A DNA stretch of 64,000 nt from Methyloversatilis sp. (GCA_016791045.1 JAEUNO010000005.1:1-64000); one strand, 5' to 3'. Positions 1 to 7,851 are shown, counted from the stretch's first letter. Translations and numbers: made by a program. Notes: generated by a model from the sequence alone, not told the origin.

Positions 1-108
1 CGACATCCCGAACATCAAGCCATGCTCGACTGGTTCGGCTCAACCTTCGACCCCGCTGCCTTCGACATCGCCGAAGTCGATCGACGACTCGCAAAGATCA
101 AACTCTGA
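1..108 (+). CDS. pRiA4b ORF-3-like protein, C-terminal end only
   Basis: The frame is open from the first base and stops at 106-108, leaving 35 residues of C-terminus. The ending (FDPAAFDIAEVDRRL) resembles the conserved tail of plasmid pRiA4b ORF-3-like proteins, a family common on plasmids and genomic islands whose biochemical role is not established. The start lies outside the window. The stop codon sits exactly where the following cas7-like frame becomes recognisable, with no start codon for that next gene, so this looks like a recombination junction. The family assignment rests on a short piece. Confidence 0.55.
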   Translation, partial: RHPEHQAMLDWFGSTFDPAAFDIAEVDRRLAKIKL

Positions 109-109
109 C

Positions 110-952
110 CGTCAACACGGTGTCGGTCGGACGCTTACGCTCTATCAACCGCTCCTTCCGCAAGTAACGATCGAAGCCAAACTGGCCGACAGTACGATCG
201 GGATTCGAAACCTGCTCGAACTCGGGCATCGCGCCACTGACGGGGCTGCCCTTGCATCTTCGATAGAGCCGGATCTCACGCGCGCGCTCAAGGCTATGAC
301 TGGCGAAAGCCCGTCTCCGGTGGAACTAGCCCGGCTATCTCCGACTTCTCTTTTGATGGGCGTTTGGGACAGTCGCAAGCATAGAACCGGACTCAAATTG
401 CCACGCGCGTTCAGTGCGACGATCGAAGCAAGTGACGTCAGTCAGCGTGTTCGCCATGCCCAGTACAACTCAGCGTGGCACGCAAATCAGCTTGATCCGG
501 AAATCCAAAAAGCGGCGGGAACCAAGCCATCTGAAATTGGCCTTGACGGTGCCGTCTCAGGAGACGGATTAGGCGGCGTTGAAGTGCTCGGAACCATCGA
601 CAGAGCGGCGTTCCTGTCTGCCACAGCCCTTCGGTCCAATTTGCGTCTTGGCAAAAATCGCCCTGCGGATGTCGCCCATGGCCACGCTGCGGACTATATT
701 GCAGCACTTGGCCTGGTTGCCTTGACCATGCCGGCATTCCCGTGGCTGCGTTCCGGCTGCAATCTGATCGCCGCTTCAACGCCTTCACTTCATATTGTGG
801 AACTGGACGGTACGACTCGAGACGTATCCATTTCTCACGAAGAAGCACTGGCGGCGGTGCGAAGCGCCGCGGACAAGCTTCAAATCAAGAACTTGAAGGG
901 GGTCGTAACACCAGCCGGAGTCAGAGCTCTGAGGGAAAGCGTAGGAGATTGA
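110..952 (+). pseudogene. csb1: Truncated Csb1 (Cas7, CRISPR type I-G), N-terminus missing
   Basis: The reading frame is open from the window edge to 952, but similarity to Csb1/GSU0053 proteins starts only at about 131. Recognisable parts are a LELGHRATDGA segment corresponding to the family's Leu-Glu...HR..DA motif, LSPTSLLMGVWDSR (180-220 bases into the ATG-initiated part), the RAFSATIEASDV block and a lysine-rich C-terminal domain. Csb1 is the backbone Cas7 subunit of the type I-G Cascade and binds crRNA. No ATG, GTG or TTG occurs in frame between 108 and 295; the first usable ATG is at 296, which would omit the HR motif. Roughly 80-100 N-terminal residues of the usual protein are absent, probably deleted when this DNA was joined to the upstream gene. 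The stop overlaps closely with csb2 (GTG three bases later). The remaining frame is free of stops, so the decay is recent or the shortened protein is still made. Confidence 0.68.
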
Positions 953-954
953 GC

Positions 955-2349
955 GTGCCCCACTTCGTACTCGAAGCACGCTTCATAGCCGAACGATACG
1001 GTGGCCTGGAGTGGCCGCCGGCACCAATGAGGCTTTTGCAAGCGATCGTCGCAGGATGTCGAAATCACGACCTTGCAGGCCTGCGTTGGCTGGAGACCCT
1101 TGGGGCGCCGGACATTCTGGCCGAGCCAGATCCGCCGTCAAGCCATGTCAGAACATGGGTACCGAATAACACTGAGAGGGGAACACCCGGCACGCCGAAC
1201 GAAAAAACGAGTCGGGACAGGAACGTTCGGCGCATCGCTCATCCGGTCACCTATATATGGAGAATCGAAGACCATGATGGCGCTCATGCCCAAGAGGTGC
1301 TTTCACTGGCTTCGAACGTCCACACGCTAGGTACTGGCCAGGACATGTGCGCCGTCAATGGTTTTCTAATTCCGGCGCTTGAACCTTCCAGTGACGATTC
1401 CCGGCTTTGGTGGCGCCCCTCAAAGCTACCTGAAGGCTGGATAGCCGAAAGGGGCATAACCCTTCGGGTTCCGATTGCCGGCTCGCTCGATTCTGTCCGC
1501 CAACGCCACGAAGCCAGCCTGCAACGGTTTCGTGCCGATGCGTTTGTATCCCCCGTGCTGCCGCCGGCGAATCACTGCGCAGTCAAATACCTTTCGTCAC
1601 ACGAGATGCCGCGAATGGTGGGACTGCCCGTACGTTTTGCGGCCATGTCCGGTTCAACCTCTCCGTCTTGGCATATGGGCGATACCGTGCGCGTTGCAGG
1701 CATGCTTCGCCATGCGGCCATACAAGCTCTGGGAGGCTCAATTTGGGGCGCATGGGCGTCAGGGCATGCGCCCGAGTCAGACCTTGATGCGCGTTTAAGC
1801 TGGGTCCCGCTTCCATCGATCGGCCATCGTAATGTCGATCGGCGCATCCGCCGAGCCGTTTTTTTGGCGCGTCCGTCGGAACAGGCTGGCCTCATAGCCC
1901 TTCAGCAAGCGCTTCTGCAGGACCGGCTTCGCGTGACGGACGAAGCTTCCGGCGAAATCAAGGCGACCCTCTGTCCCGTTGATTCTGCGGATCAAAGTAC
2001 TGGGGTGCTTTCGAGATATCTGGCCGAAGGAACGGTCTGGCAAAGTGTGACTCCAGTTGCCTTACCCGGCGACTTTGCGACGGATGAAAAGCGAGTTCTC
2101 AAGCTCATTCGAAAGGCCTTACGGGAGGCGCAGATCGACCTGGGGCTGGTGAAGGCGATCGTATCCAGTCGGGTACCTCTGCACGCTCACGATCTTCCAA
2201 TTTCCGCTTTTAAGCTAAAGGCTTGGAAGGCCCACGCGGTTCCACTTCGACACGTCAGGATCGAATTCAGTCGCCCTGTGAGAGGCCCCATAGCGATTGG
2301 GCGAGGTCGTCATTTCGGGCTTGGACTTTTGTGCGCGGACCGCGAGTGA
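955..2349 (+). CDS. csb2: Csb2, type I-G Cas5-Cas6 fusion protein
   Basis: A 464-residue protein starting at GTG 955, two bases after the csb1 stop. This start gives the family's usual N-terminus (VPHFVLEARFIAERY, then EWPPAPMRLLQAIVAG), the Csb2/GSU0054 opening with its WPP.P.RL.QA..AG motif. It is followed by LRWLE...P, WVPNN, and a C-terminal GPIAIGRGRHFGLGLL glycine-rich loop typical of RAMP/Cas6-like domains. Csb2 combines the Cas5 (5' handle binding) and Cas6 (pre-crRNA cleavage) roles in type I-G. The gene is full length with no visible damage, and the CRISPR array begins 136 bases downstream. cas3, csx17 (cas8) and the cas4-cas1/cas2 adaptation genes are not in the window; they may lie upstream beyond the pRiA4b gene or be lost. 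Confidence 0.8.
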   Translation: MPHFVLEARFIAERYGGLEWPPAPMRLLQAIVAGCRNHDLAGLRWLETLGAPDILAEPDPPSSHVRTWVPNNTERGTPGTPNEKTSRDRNVRRIAHPVTYIWRIEDHDGAHAQEVLSLASNVHTLGTGQDMCAVNGFLIPALEPSSDDSRLWWRPSKLPEGWIAERGITLRVPIAGSLDSVRQRHEASLQRFRADAFVSPVLPPANHCAVKYLSSHEMPRMVGLPVRFAAMSGSTSPSWHMGDTVRVAGMLRHAAIQALGGSIWGAWASGHAPESDLDARLSWVPLPSIGHRNVDRRIRRAVFLARPSEQAGLIALQQALLQDRLRVTDEASGEIKATLCPVDSADQSTGVLSRYLAEGTVWQSVTPVALPGDFATDEKRVLKLIRKALREAQIDLGLVKAIVSSRVPLHAHDLPISAFKLKAWKAHAVPLRHVRIEFSRPVRGPIAIGRGRHFGLGLLCADRE

Positions 2350-2485
2350 TCCGGATTTCCCACATTGTTCGCGCGAGGCCGGCGTTAAGCTTGCGAAGCG
2401 GTTCGCAACATCAACGGACGCCGAAGGGCAGGTTCGCGGGATGTAGAGAATTTTTTTTGAAAAGACAGCTGCTTGCGATCGGACA
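2350..2485 (+). promoter_or_regulatory. Probable CRISPR leader
   Basis: This is the 136-base gap between csb2 and the first repeat. It includes a run of eight T (2451-2458) in otherwise GC-rich DNA, as leaders often do. The three repeats on this side are identical and the variant repeats are further away, the polarity expected if new spacers are added here. Leader assignment is inferred from position and repeat decay; no promoter elements were identified with certainty. Confidence 0.5.
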
Positions 2486-2950
2486 GCTGAATCCCCCGCC
2501 GCTGGCGGGGCTTCATTGAAGGACGCACGACGGCGGTGACACAAGCGTATGGCGATTGCTGAATCCCCCGCCGCTGGCGGGGCTTCATTGAAGGGGCGTG
2601 TTCGGTGACTCATTGTGCGCGCTGTGCAAGCTGAATCCCCCGCCGCTGGCGGGGCTTCATTGAAGGCCGTAAGCGGCGACAGACTCCACCGCCTCGCGCA
2701 GGCTGAATCCCCCGCCCCTGGCGGGGCTTCATTGAAGGTCCATCGCGATCGACGCGACCTGTCGCCACCCGTGCTGAATCCCCTGCCGCTTGCGGGGCTT
2801 CATTGAAGGTACCTGATCGGGATGATCAAGCGGGTGATGGAGCGCTGAATCCCTGCCGCTGGCGGGGCTTCATTGAAGGATGGAAAAGCCCGCCAAGACT
2901 GGCGACGCGACGAAGCTGAATCCCCCGCCGCTGGCGGGGCTTCATTGAAG
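2486..2950 (+). CRISPR. CRISPR array, seven 36-bp repeats, six spacers
   Basis: Repeats lie at 2486-2521, 2558-2593, 2630-2665, 2702-2737, 2773-2808, 2844-2878 and 2915-2950. The consensus begins GCTGAATCCCCCGCC and ends GGGGCTTCATTGAAG. The centre forms a 7-bp stem (CCCCGCC/GGCGGGG) around a GCT loop. Spacers are 36, 36, 36, 35, 35 and 36 bases. Repeats 1-3 and 7 are identical. Repeat 4 has a loop change (GCT to CCT), repeat 5 has two substitutions in the stem, and repeat 6 is one base short. The array lies directly downstream of the type I-G csb1-csb2 pair, so those genes are its likely partners. With csb1 truncated and no adaptation genes visible, the array is likely frozen. Confidence 0.97.
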
Positions 2951-3411
2951 TGCAGCGAGTATTGCAGTGACAGCGCAAGACGGTGCCCGCCCGTCGTGCG
3001 AGTTGACCAAGAGCTCATTATCAACTGCAATTCACGCGCTGGAATGAAACGGCTCTTCGGCAATGCGCGGAGGCCGGCGCTGACTCGTTCTCACGTTTCT
3101 GTCCAACGACATCACAAACCGCCCCCCTAGCGACACCAGGAAGTGCCCCGAGGTTGTTGATCCATCGGTTTGGGTTGCGGTGTTGAGCGCTCTAGACCGG
3201 ACTCGTTGGAGAACTCTTGTTTCCTTAAATGCTATAGGTGCAATCATCAAAGCGCCGAATAATCGCTGCGAAGAGATTACCAAACCACCATGTTTGCTCG
3301 AACCTCATGCCCATGAATTCCTCAACAAAGCGAGTCCCGCACAATCTAATAAAATTCTGCAGATACAGTATTATTGGTACCTATGACTTCACTAGCAATC
3401 GGAGGAACGGC
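2951..3411. other. Gene-free stretch after the CRISPR array
   Basis: Base composition shifts here from GC-rich (array side) to AT-rich (toward 3,400). No convincing gene, repeat or RNA was seen. The short open frames lack ribosome binding sites and show no protein-like composition. The segment may contain the boundary between two separately acquired pieces of DNA. Confidence 0.5.
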
Positions 3412-3642
3412 ATGGGCCCAGAACTAAAAAGCGGTGTTCATAAACCCTGCTCTCACGCATTTGTTTTTTTATTTGGGGTGCTCTTGATCGGGCTCTGGAT
3501 TTTCACACGCGACGTCATCGCGTCCGGATTTATTGCTGCTGCTTTTGGGTGGTACATCGTAACCCGAATTGAAGATTATTTTTTGGCAGTTACCCTGTCG
3601 ACAATCTTGGGTTTCGTTTTTTATGTAATGAATAGAGTTTAA
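3412..3642 (+). CDS. Small two-helix membrane protein, unknown function
   Basis: A 76-residue protein beginning at ATG 3412, chosen because a good ribosome binding site (GGAGGAA, 3400-3406) sits five bases upstream. Residues about 13-32 (AFVFLFGVLLIGLWIF) and 36-72 (two adjoining hydrophobic stretches including AVTLSTILGFVFYVMNRV) are membrane segments. The N-terminus is polar with lysine and histidine. No family is recognised. Its AT-rich composition and isolation suggest it belongs to acquired DNA. It could be an immunity or toxin-type membrane protein of the island, but nothing in the sequence shows that. Confidence 0.55.
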   Translation: MGPELKSGVHKPCSHAFVFLFGVLLIGLWIFTRDVIASGFIAAAFGWYIVTRIEDYFLAVTLSTILGFVFYVMNRV

Positions 3643-3797
3643 ACACAATAAACGCCGACCACCTTCCTTGCCATCATCTTTATCTACGTAGGCTTTGCCT
3701 TGGCTTGGTAAATCGCTGCTTCGCGATTATTCACATCTTCCCGAATTCAGTGCTGCGTTGGGTCTCCATCCACTCGTCAGGACACGACCAGGGCGAC

Positions 3798-3974
3798 ATG
3801 GCTGACAGGGAGATCCATGGAACCGTATTGGCTTACTTTAATCGGGCTCAAGGCGTTGGTCAGCAGACTGCTGGCGCTGCGAATAGATCTAAGCAAGCGA
3901 GGGAGAATCAGGCCAAAGAACTTGGTCTTAATAAAGATAAAAAGAAAAGAGCAGAAAACAGCTCTAATCTTTAA
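3798..3974 (+). CDS. Short basic hydrophilic protein, unknown
   Basis: A possible 58-residue protein rich in Lys, Arg, Gln, Asn and Ala (ending KDKKKRAENSSNL), with no membrane segment or recognised motif. The frame stays open upstream to 3705, but ATG 3798 gives the more protein-like part. The best evidence that it is real is the strong hairpin terminator beginning at its stop codon. There is only a weak ribosome binding site (GGGCGA). It may be a DNA-associated or antitoxin-sized protein; that is a guess from composition. Confidence 0.4.
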   Translation: MADREIHGTVLAYFNRAQGVGQQTAGAANRSKQARENQAKELGLNKDKKKRAENSSNL

Positions 3975-4011
3975 AAATAAAAAAGCCGGCTTGAGCCGGC
4001 TTTTTTATTTT
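3974..4011. terminator. Bidirectional intrinsic terminator
   Basis: A 17-bp stem with a TTGA loop: the GC core is GCCGGC/GCCGGC, flanked by A6 on one side and T6 on the other, so it works in both directions. It lies between the rightward short ORF ending at 3974 and the leftward gene ending at 4020, which converge on it. Confidence 0.9.
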
Positions 4012-4019
4012 AACACCAC

Positions 4020-4403
4020 TTATTTTTTAAAAACTTCTTCGGGGATTTTAGAAGAGTTAACTTTTGAGTATTCTTCTATTTTTTCTTCTTTTATTTTATG
4101 AAAGAGATTTGTTCTTGAGAATCTGTTTTTTGGGTCGGAGAAATATTTTTGTTTTTCGGGATTTTTGAGTATTTCTTCTTCTTTCATTACCTCTTCAATA
4201 ACTTCCATCGCAGCATCACGTTCAGCGGCTACGGTTTCAAGCTTCTTTTTCAGTTTTTCGGAATAGTCTTCCCAAAATTCGGCCATGTCTTTACTGGCCA
4301 CAGCTTTTGCACTTTCTTTATTCGCCCTGATCTCGGCACCGTGCCACATCCCTTCCATCAGGTAGTCTCGACCATCACCGTTGATTTTTTTATTTCCAAA
4401 CAT
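4020..4403 (-). CDS. Charged coiled-coil protein, unknown function
   Basis: A 127-residue protein, very rich in Lys and Glu, with low GC unlike the backbone. The ATG at 4403 is preceded by GGAG and AGAAGG on the coding strand. Residues about 40-85 (MAEFWEDYSEKLKKKLETVAAERDAAMEVIEEV) have heptad spacing and should form a coiled coil. The N-terminus contains a GRDYLMEGMWHGAEIRANKES segment. No family was recognised. It shares a terminator with the convergent short ORF. Probably cargo of the mobile island. Confidence 0.65.
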   Translation of the reverse strand: MFGNKKINGDGRDYLMEGMWHGAEIRANKESAKAVASKDMAEFWEDYSEKLKKKLETVAAERDAAMEVIEEVMKEEEILKNPEKQKYFSDPKNRFSRTNLFHKIKEEKIEEYSKVNSSKIPEEVFKK

Positions 4404-4851
4404 CCTTCTATCTCCAAGAGTTTTTTGTGATTATATTATTAAATTAATAAGAAATCAAGCCCCTATTAATACACCCCATTTTTAAGACCCCCTGAATATT
4501 TTCACCACCATCCACCCCCATTTTCCTTTCCAGCCATTTCATTCTCCAAAGATCTCCAAATAAGATTTCAGGAATATATTAACTACATATACCGGGAGTC
4601 ATCATGGATTCAGTCATCAAGTCGCATAAATCGTCATCAAAGAAGACAACCTAACTGTCTTATTTAAAACAAAGAATCCGTGATCTGGAAGAAGAAAACC
4701 GATCTCTGCGGATGCTGAAAAGCGCATCGAATGTTTGTCTCCAGCTTATAAATTACGGTCATTCAACGATGGGGCTACGTAAAAACTAAGGGGCCCCCAC
4801 CCATTGCGTGGGTAGATAGATCGGTTCTTCACTTATCAGTCGTCTAAAAAA
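4404..4851. other. AT-rich intergenic region with one broken small ORF
   Basis: The stretch between the coiled-coil gene and the operon's last gene is strongly AT-rich up to about 4,760. It contains the interrupted frame listed separately at 4604-4789 and a short inverted pair CCCACCCATTGCGTGGG near 4796-4812. No complete gene was found. It may hold the promoter of the gene that starts at 4403 and reads leftward. Confidence 0.5.
4604..4789 (+). pseudogene. Small coiled-coil ORF interrupted by an in-frame TAA
   Basis: ATG 4604 follows a GGGAG ribosome binding site (4593-4597). The frame gives 16 codons (MDSVIKSHKSSSKKTT), then TAA at 4652-4654, then continues in the same frame for 44 codons to TAA 4787. 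The second part contains LKQRIRDLEEENRSLRMLK, a clear leucine-heptad coiled coil of the kind seen at the end of transposase OrfA proteins and in small regulators. Either a nonsense mutation split a roughly 61-residue protein, or the short upstream peptide and a separate downstream remnant are independent. No start codon with a ribosome site precedes the second part. Confidence 0.4.
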
Positions 4852-5934
4852 CTAATCCTGCTGGACTTCGCGGAGCATGGCTCGCAGTGCCGCCGCCTGT
4901 CCCTCGAGAACTTCTACCCGCCGCTCAAGAAAATCTTCAGGGCAGTACGTCACCTCGGAGACGGCAATTCCCTCCTGTTTGAAAACCCGGAATTCGCCGT
5001 CCGCCATGCGGACGCCTGCAATTGCAAGATCGCCGACCAATGCATCGACCATGTGTTCGATCTTGGGACGGCGCACACCGGTCGCGCGCGCGATTTTGTA
5101 ACGGAAGCCCTGCTCCGGATTGATGCGGGCGCCCTTTGGCAGACTCATCTCGGTCTGGCTTCGTAGATCGTTTGAGTGGGCGTCGACAACACGGGCAATG
5201 TCGTCGGCGATGTAGGCCGGTTTTCCGAGAAACGTGGCTACTGGCACGTCAACCCCGCGCGCAAGATCAGACAGCCATTCAGGCATGTCTTCAACAGGCA
5301 CGAAATCCTCGGGGCCTGCGTCACTGAGACGCCAGGAAAAAAGGGCAACGCCTCGGAAATACATGACGCGCTCGCTTATCCGGTCTTTTCCGATGCGCTG
5401 ATGATCATGAGCGTCGAGCCACTTCCCATATACCGGTGGAAACTCCCGCTCCTCGGCGTGCTCGTCGCACAAGGTCGCCCAGCATCCTCCGTAATACAGA
5501 CGTCCAGGCTCCCCACAACACTGGCAGGTTCGCCGCGCCTCGATCTCGGCAACCTGGACAATGGCATCGACCTTTTCTCTCAGAACAGCGAGCATGCGTT
5601 TGCCGTCCTCCGACGCAACCTTGATGTCCTCTGACTCCTCCGAGTCATCATCTGTCTGGTCATCCTCTACTGAGGTATCGATGGCAACCCTGCGCACACC
5701 GTCCTCGCTTATCAGCGATACCGACACGACGGCGCTATTCCAGTACATACAGAGGCGCCCGAATTTTTCCTTGATCTGCACCCATTGGAACGCAGCCATC
5801 TCCTCCGGCGTAAGCGCATCACGTACTCGTTCAAGCGCTCGCTCGACCACGTGGTTCCACCCTGGAGGGATGCTCGTGCCTATGTATTGAGGGTCCTGAA
5901 ACTGCTCGCTGTACCGTTTTCGAAAGCAGGTCAC
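4852..5934 (-). CDS. Large zinc protein with QIKEKFG-type phage-associated domain
   Basis: A 360-residue protein starting at GTG 5934, with AAGGAG upstream at good spacing. Residues 23-60 contain PPGW...VERALERV and QIKEKFGRL, the hallmark of a widespread uncharacterised phage and plasmid protein family. Residues 85-105 are an acidic linker. Residues 136-160 form a cysteine cluster (CQCCGEP...CWATLCDEH) that should bind zinc. The remaining 200 residues resemble nothing I recognise and end in a short coiled coil (ERRVEVLEGQAAALRAMLREV). It is the last gene of the leftward five-gene group, 206 bases after the previous gene. The small protein at 7852-8271 has the same GW...CxxC...LC layout, so the operon carries two members of the family. 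Function unknown. Confidence 0.7.
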   Translation of the reverse strand: MTCFRKRYSEQFQDPQYIGTSIPPGWNHVVERALERVRDALTPEEMAAFQWVQIKEKFGRLCMYWNSAVVSVSLISEDGVRRVAIDTSVEDDQTDDDSEESEDIKVASEDGKRMLAVLREKVDAIVQVAEIEARRTCQCCGEPGRLYYGGCWATLCDEHAEEREFPPVYGKWLDAHDHQRIGKDRISERVMYFRGVALFSWRLSDAGPEDFVPVEDMPEWLSDLARGVDVPVATFLGKPAYIADDIARVVDAHSNDLRSQTEMSLPKGARINPEQGFRYKIARATGVRRPKIEHMVDALVGDLAIAGVRMADGEFRVFKQEGIAVSEVTYCPEDFLERRVEVLEGQAAALRAMLREVQQD

Positions 5935-6140
5935 GATGAACTCCTTCTTTTTTCATTCATTTGTCCATAATCGGTGGCGCGGATGGAGGCGGTTCGCTTC
6001 ATGGCAGAAAAGCTGCCTCGCCTGGAATCAGAGTGTCCGATCACAGTTTTTCCCAGTTCGCTGTTTGCGCGTGATCGGGCTATCGACCGAAGGCAGGTCC
6101 TGCGTGGCCTCCCTCGTAGACCCTATTTTCCAAACCGCGA

Positions 6141-6881
6141 CTACCCGCCATTCCCCCGACCGCTCCACTCCCGGGGCATCTGCAGCGGTTGCCAGATGAG
6201 ATCCCTGGACGTAGAGACGAGTAGTACAAGACCCACATTTGTTTCGCTCGCGTGCCGCAGCACCCTTCTAAAATGTTTGCTGAGTGCATCCGCAATTCCG
6301 TTCTGGGTGACGACGACCAAAACGAACGCAGCACAGGCATAAAGGTGGATGCGTTGTGCGTGGGCCTCGTGGATTGCACGCACGTCGAACTGATCGGCAA
6401 GTTTTACTTCGAAGGTCACCACATGGCGCGTTGGTCCGCCTCGCCTCAAGGTCGGATGTGTGCCGCTTCCCAACAAATCCTGCCTCGACCAGATTCCCCC
6501 GGTGTCGCGTCGGCCTTGATACGCGGTGTTCGTCACCTCAACATTTGAGAATCCGAGTCGTCCTGGCATCCATTCACGCTGGAGTTTTTCCTGGATTGGC
6601 CAATAGGATTGCTTTTCTCTCAACCAATTGGTCGGTTCGCTGTGATTTTCGAGAGGCAATCCCTCAAACCCACAAGGTTTTCGAACGAGACGCACGCGTC
6701 TGCCGCGGCCCCGGCATCGCTCGATCTGTCCTCTACGTACCAACTCTTCAGTGGCCACCTCGACTTCATCGCGACTCAGGCCCTTGAGCAGGGAAAGTTC
6801 GACCGTCGTCATGGAGTCCCCTGTTGCTGCCAGGCATTCTGTGATCAGCTGATGGTGGATTCGTTGGTCAAAGGAATTCAT
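6141..6881 (-). CDS. Winged-helix protein with PD-(D/E)xK nuclease-like motif
   Basis: A 246-residue protein; ATG 6881 follows a GAGGAAA site. Residues 8-66 look like a winged helix (CLAATGDSMTTVELSLLKGLSRDEVEVATEELVRRGQI is helix-turn-helix-wing in pattern) followed by a very basic patch (RCRGRGRRVRLVRK). Residues 125-175 contain Asp135 and the strand TFEVK (Glu158, Lys160) followed by a helix with HEAHAQR, the usual layout of the PD-(D/E)xK nuclease core. It would be a DNA-binding nuclease or a nuclease-fold sensor. It sits 42 bases downstream of the phosphoesterase gene in the same operon. The fold is inferred from pattern alone; a structure prediction would settle it. An alternative is a transcriptional regulator with a degenerate nuclease fold. 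Confidence 0.6.
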   Translation of the reverse strand: MNSFDQRIHHQLITECLAATGDSMTTVELSLLKGLSRDEVEVATEELVRRGQIERCRGRGRRVRLVRKPCGFEGLPLENHSEPTNWLREKQSYWPIQEKLQREWMPGRLGFSNVEVTNTAYQGRRDTGGIWSRQDLLGSGTHPTLRRGGPTRHVVTFEVKLADQFDVRAIHEAHAQRIHLYACAAFVLVVVTQNGIADALSKHFRRVLRHASETNVGLVLLVSTSRDLIWQPLQMPREWSGRGNGG

Positions 6882-6923
6882 CGTTTTCCTCGGAGGCTCT
6901 AGAATGGAGCTAAACGGCGGGTC

Positions 6924-7787
6924 TCAGAGTTCATCGTCCGTGTTCATAAGGGACAACCGCATCCGACCGGCGCGCTCTACGTCGTAGTCACCCTGTCGGA
7001 CCACACAGACCTCGAGGCTGTCCAGATTAAGTTCCGCGATGCCTCGAAAGCCCAGTCCGACGCACGCGAATCCCATTCGTTTCTCCTCAGTGCTGTAGTC
7101 GAGACTGTCGTGATGGTGGCCGTGGACGACAAGTTTTGCGCCCATGGCCCTTGCAAGGTGATCAATTCCGATGTGCCCGTAGGGGTGGCAGCTGGGCGCC
7201 TCGTGGGTGATCAGCACATCCGCCTGCAGGTTGGCCATGCGTTGGAAATCTTCCGGAAAGATGCTTGATAAATGGAGGATTTCCGAACCAAAGAGTACGT
7301 TTGCGTGAAATGAGGGATCGTCAAGCGCAGCGACTGCTTGTTCAGCCGTGATCCCCTGCTTTTTAAAGCGCGCTGGGCCGGGTGTGGCGAGGATTCGTTG
7401 CGTAGCAAACTCTTTAAAGCTCCTAAAATTCGCTGTTTTGCCATCGAATTGCTGCAAATCCGGTGACCAGACGGTTTTTCGGAAAACACCCCCGAAGCCC
7501 GCGAGTCGGATGCCTTGCATGTCAATCACGCACTGATCGAGGTTGTCATCCAGAGCGGTGAGGAGGTTGAGCCATGTGGTGACGAGTTCAGTGTCGTGGT
7601 TGCCGCGTATCCACCAGGTTTGAATGCCCTCCTCCTTTAGTGGCGCGAGGATTTCTTGCATGCTTTTCGAGGGCTCGATGTCGCCCAGAAAGATGACCCC
7701 TAGAGGCGAGCGCGCCAGCGCTTCGTGGATGGCATGGTCGAAGCGCCCGTGAACATCCCCAAAAAGGAGGATGCAGCGCGATTTCAT
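6924..7787 (-). CDS. Calcineurin-like metallophosphoesterase
   Basis: A 287-residue protein with all metal-binding signatures of the calcineurin-like superfamily: GDVH at 10-13, GD at 35-36, GNHD at 62-65, a catalytic-type His in THEAPSCHP (about 195) and GHHH at 223-226. These coordinate two metal ions for phosphoester hydrolysis; the substrate (nucleic acid, cyclic nucleotide or protein) cannot be read from the sequence. There is no signal peptide, so it is cytoplasmic. ATG 7787 is preceded by GGGG. A perfect 18-bp palindrome lies just upstream, suggesting a promoter or operator within the operon. Neighbours are an AAA+ ATPase and a nuclease-like protein, an association common in defence loci. 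Confidence 0.88.
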   Translation of the reverse strand: MKSRCILLFGDVHGRFDHAIHEALARSPLGVIFLGDIEPSKSMQEILAPLKEEGIQTWWIRGNHDTELVTTWLNLLTALDDNLDQCVIDMQGIRLAGFGGVFRKTVWSPDLQQFDGKTANFRSFKEFATQRILATPGPARFKKQGITAEQAVAALDDPSFHANVLFGSEILHLSSIFPEDFQRMANLQADVLITHEAPSCHPYGHIGIDHLARAMGAKLVVHGHHHDSLDYSTEEKRMGFACVGLGFRGIAELNLDSLEVCVVRQGDYDVERAGRMRLSLMNTDDEL

Positions 7788-7810
7788 TCGAATAACCCCT
7801 GAAATTTCGG

Positions 7811-7828
7811 GTTTTTACGCGTAAAAAC
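7811..7828. promoter_or_regulatory. Perfect 18-bp palindrome, candidate operator
   Basis: GTTTTTACGCGTAAAAAC is a perfect palindrome centred on ACGCGT, in the 64-base gap between the phosphoesterase gene and the small zinc-protein gene (both leftward). It lacks the T-tract of a terminator on either strand and is too AT-rich at its arms for a strong hairpin, so a dimeric regulator site is more likely. The winged-helix protein of the same operon is a possible binder; that is inference. Confidence 0.5.
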
Positions 7829-7851
7829 GGGGTTTTCGGGGAAATGGTCGT

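Noticed and set aside
296-952. Complete csb1 starting at ATG 296
   Set aside because: The frame before 296 has family-like sequence (LELGHRATDGA), so starting there would cut a conserved motif. It is described instead as a truncated gene.
742-954. Csb2 starting at ATG 742
   Set aside because: It would overlap csb1 by 200 bases, and the extra residues are not family-like. GTG 955 gives the conserved N-terminus.
1-5000. Search by eye for the missing 3' half of tRNA-Ser as the island's left end
   Set aside because: No sequence like GGAAGCGGTGAGATTC on the plus strand was seen left of the operon, so the left end is probably outside this window. An exhaustive search was not possible.
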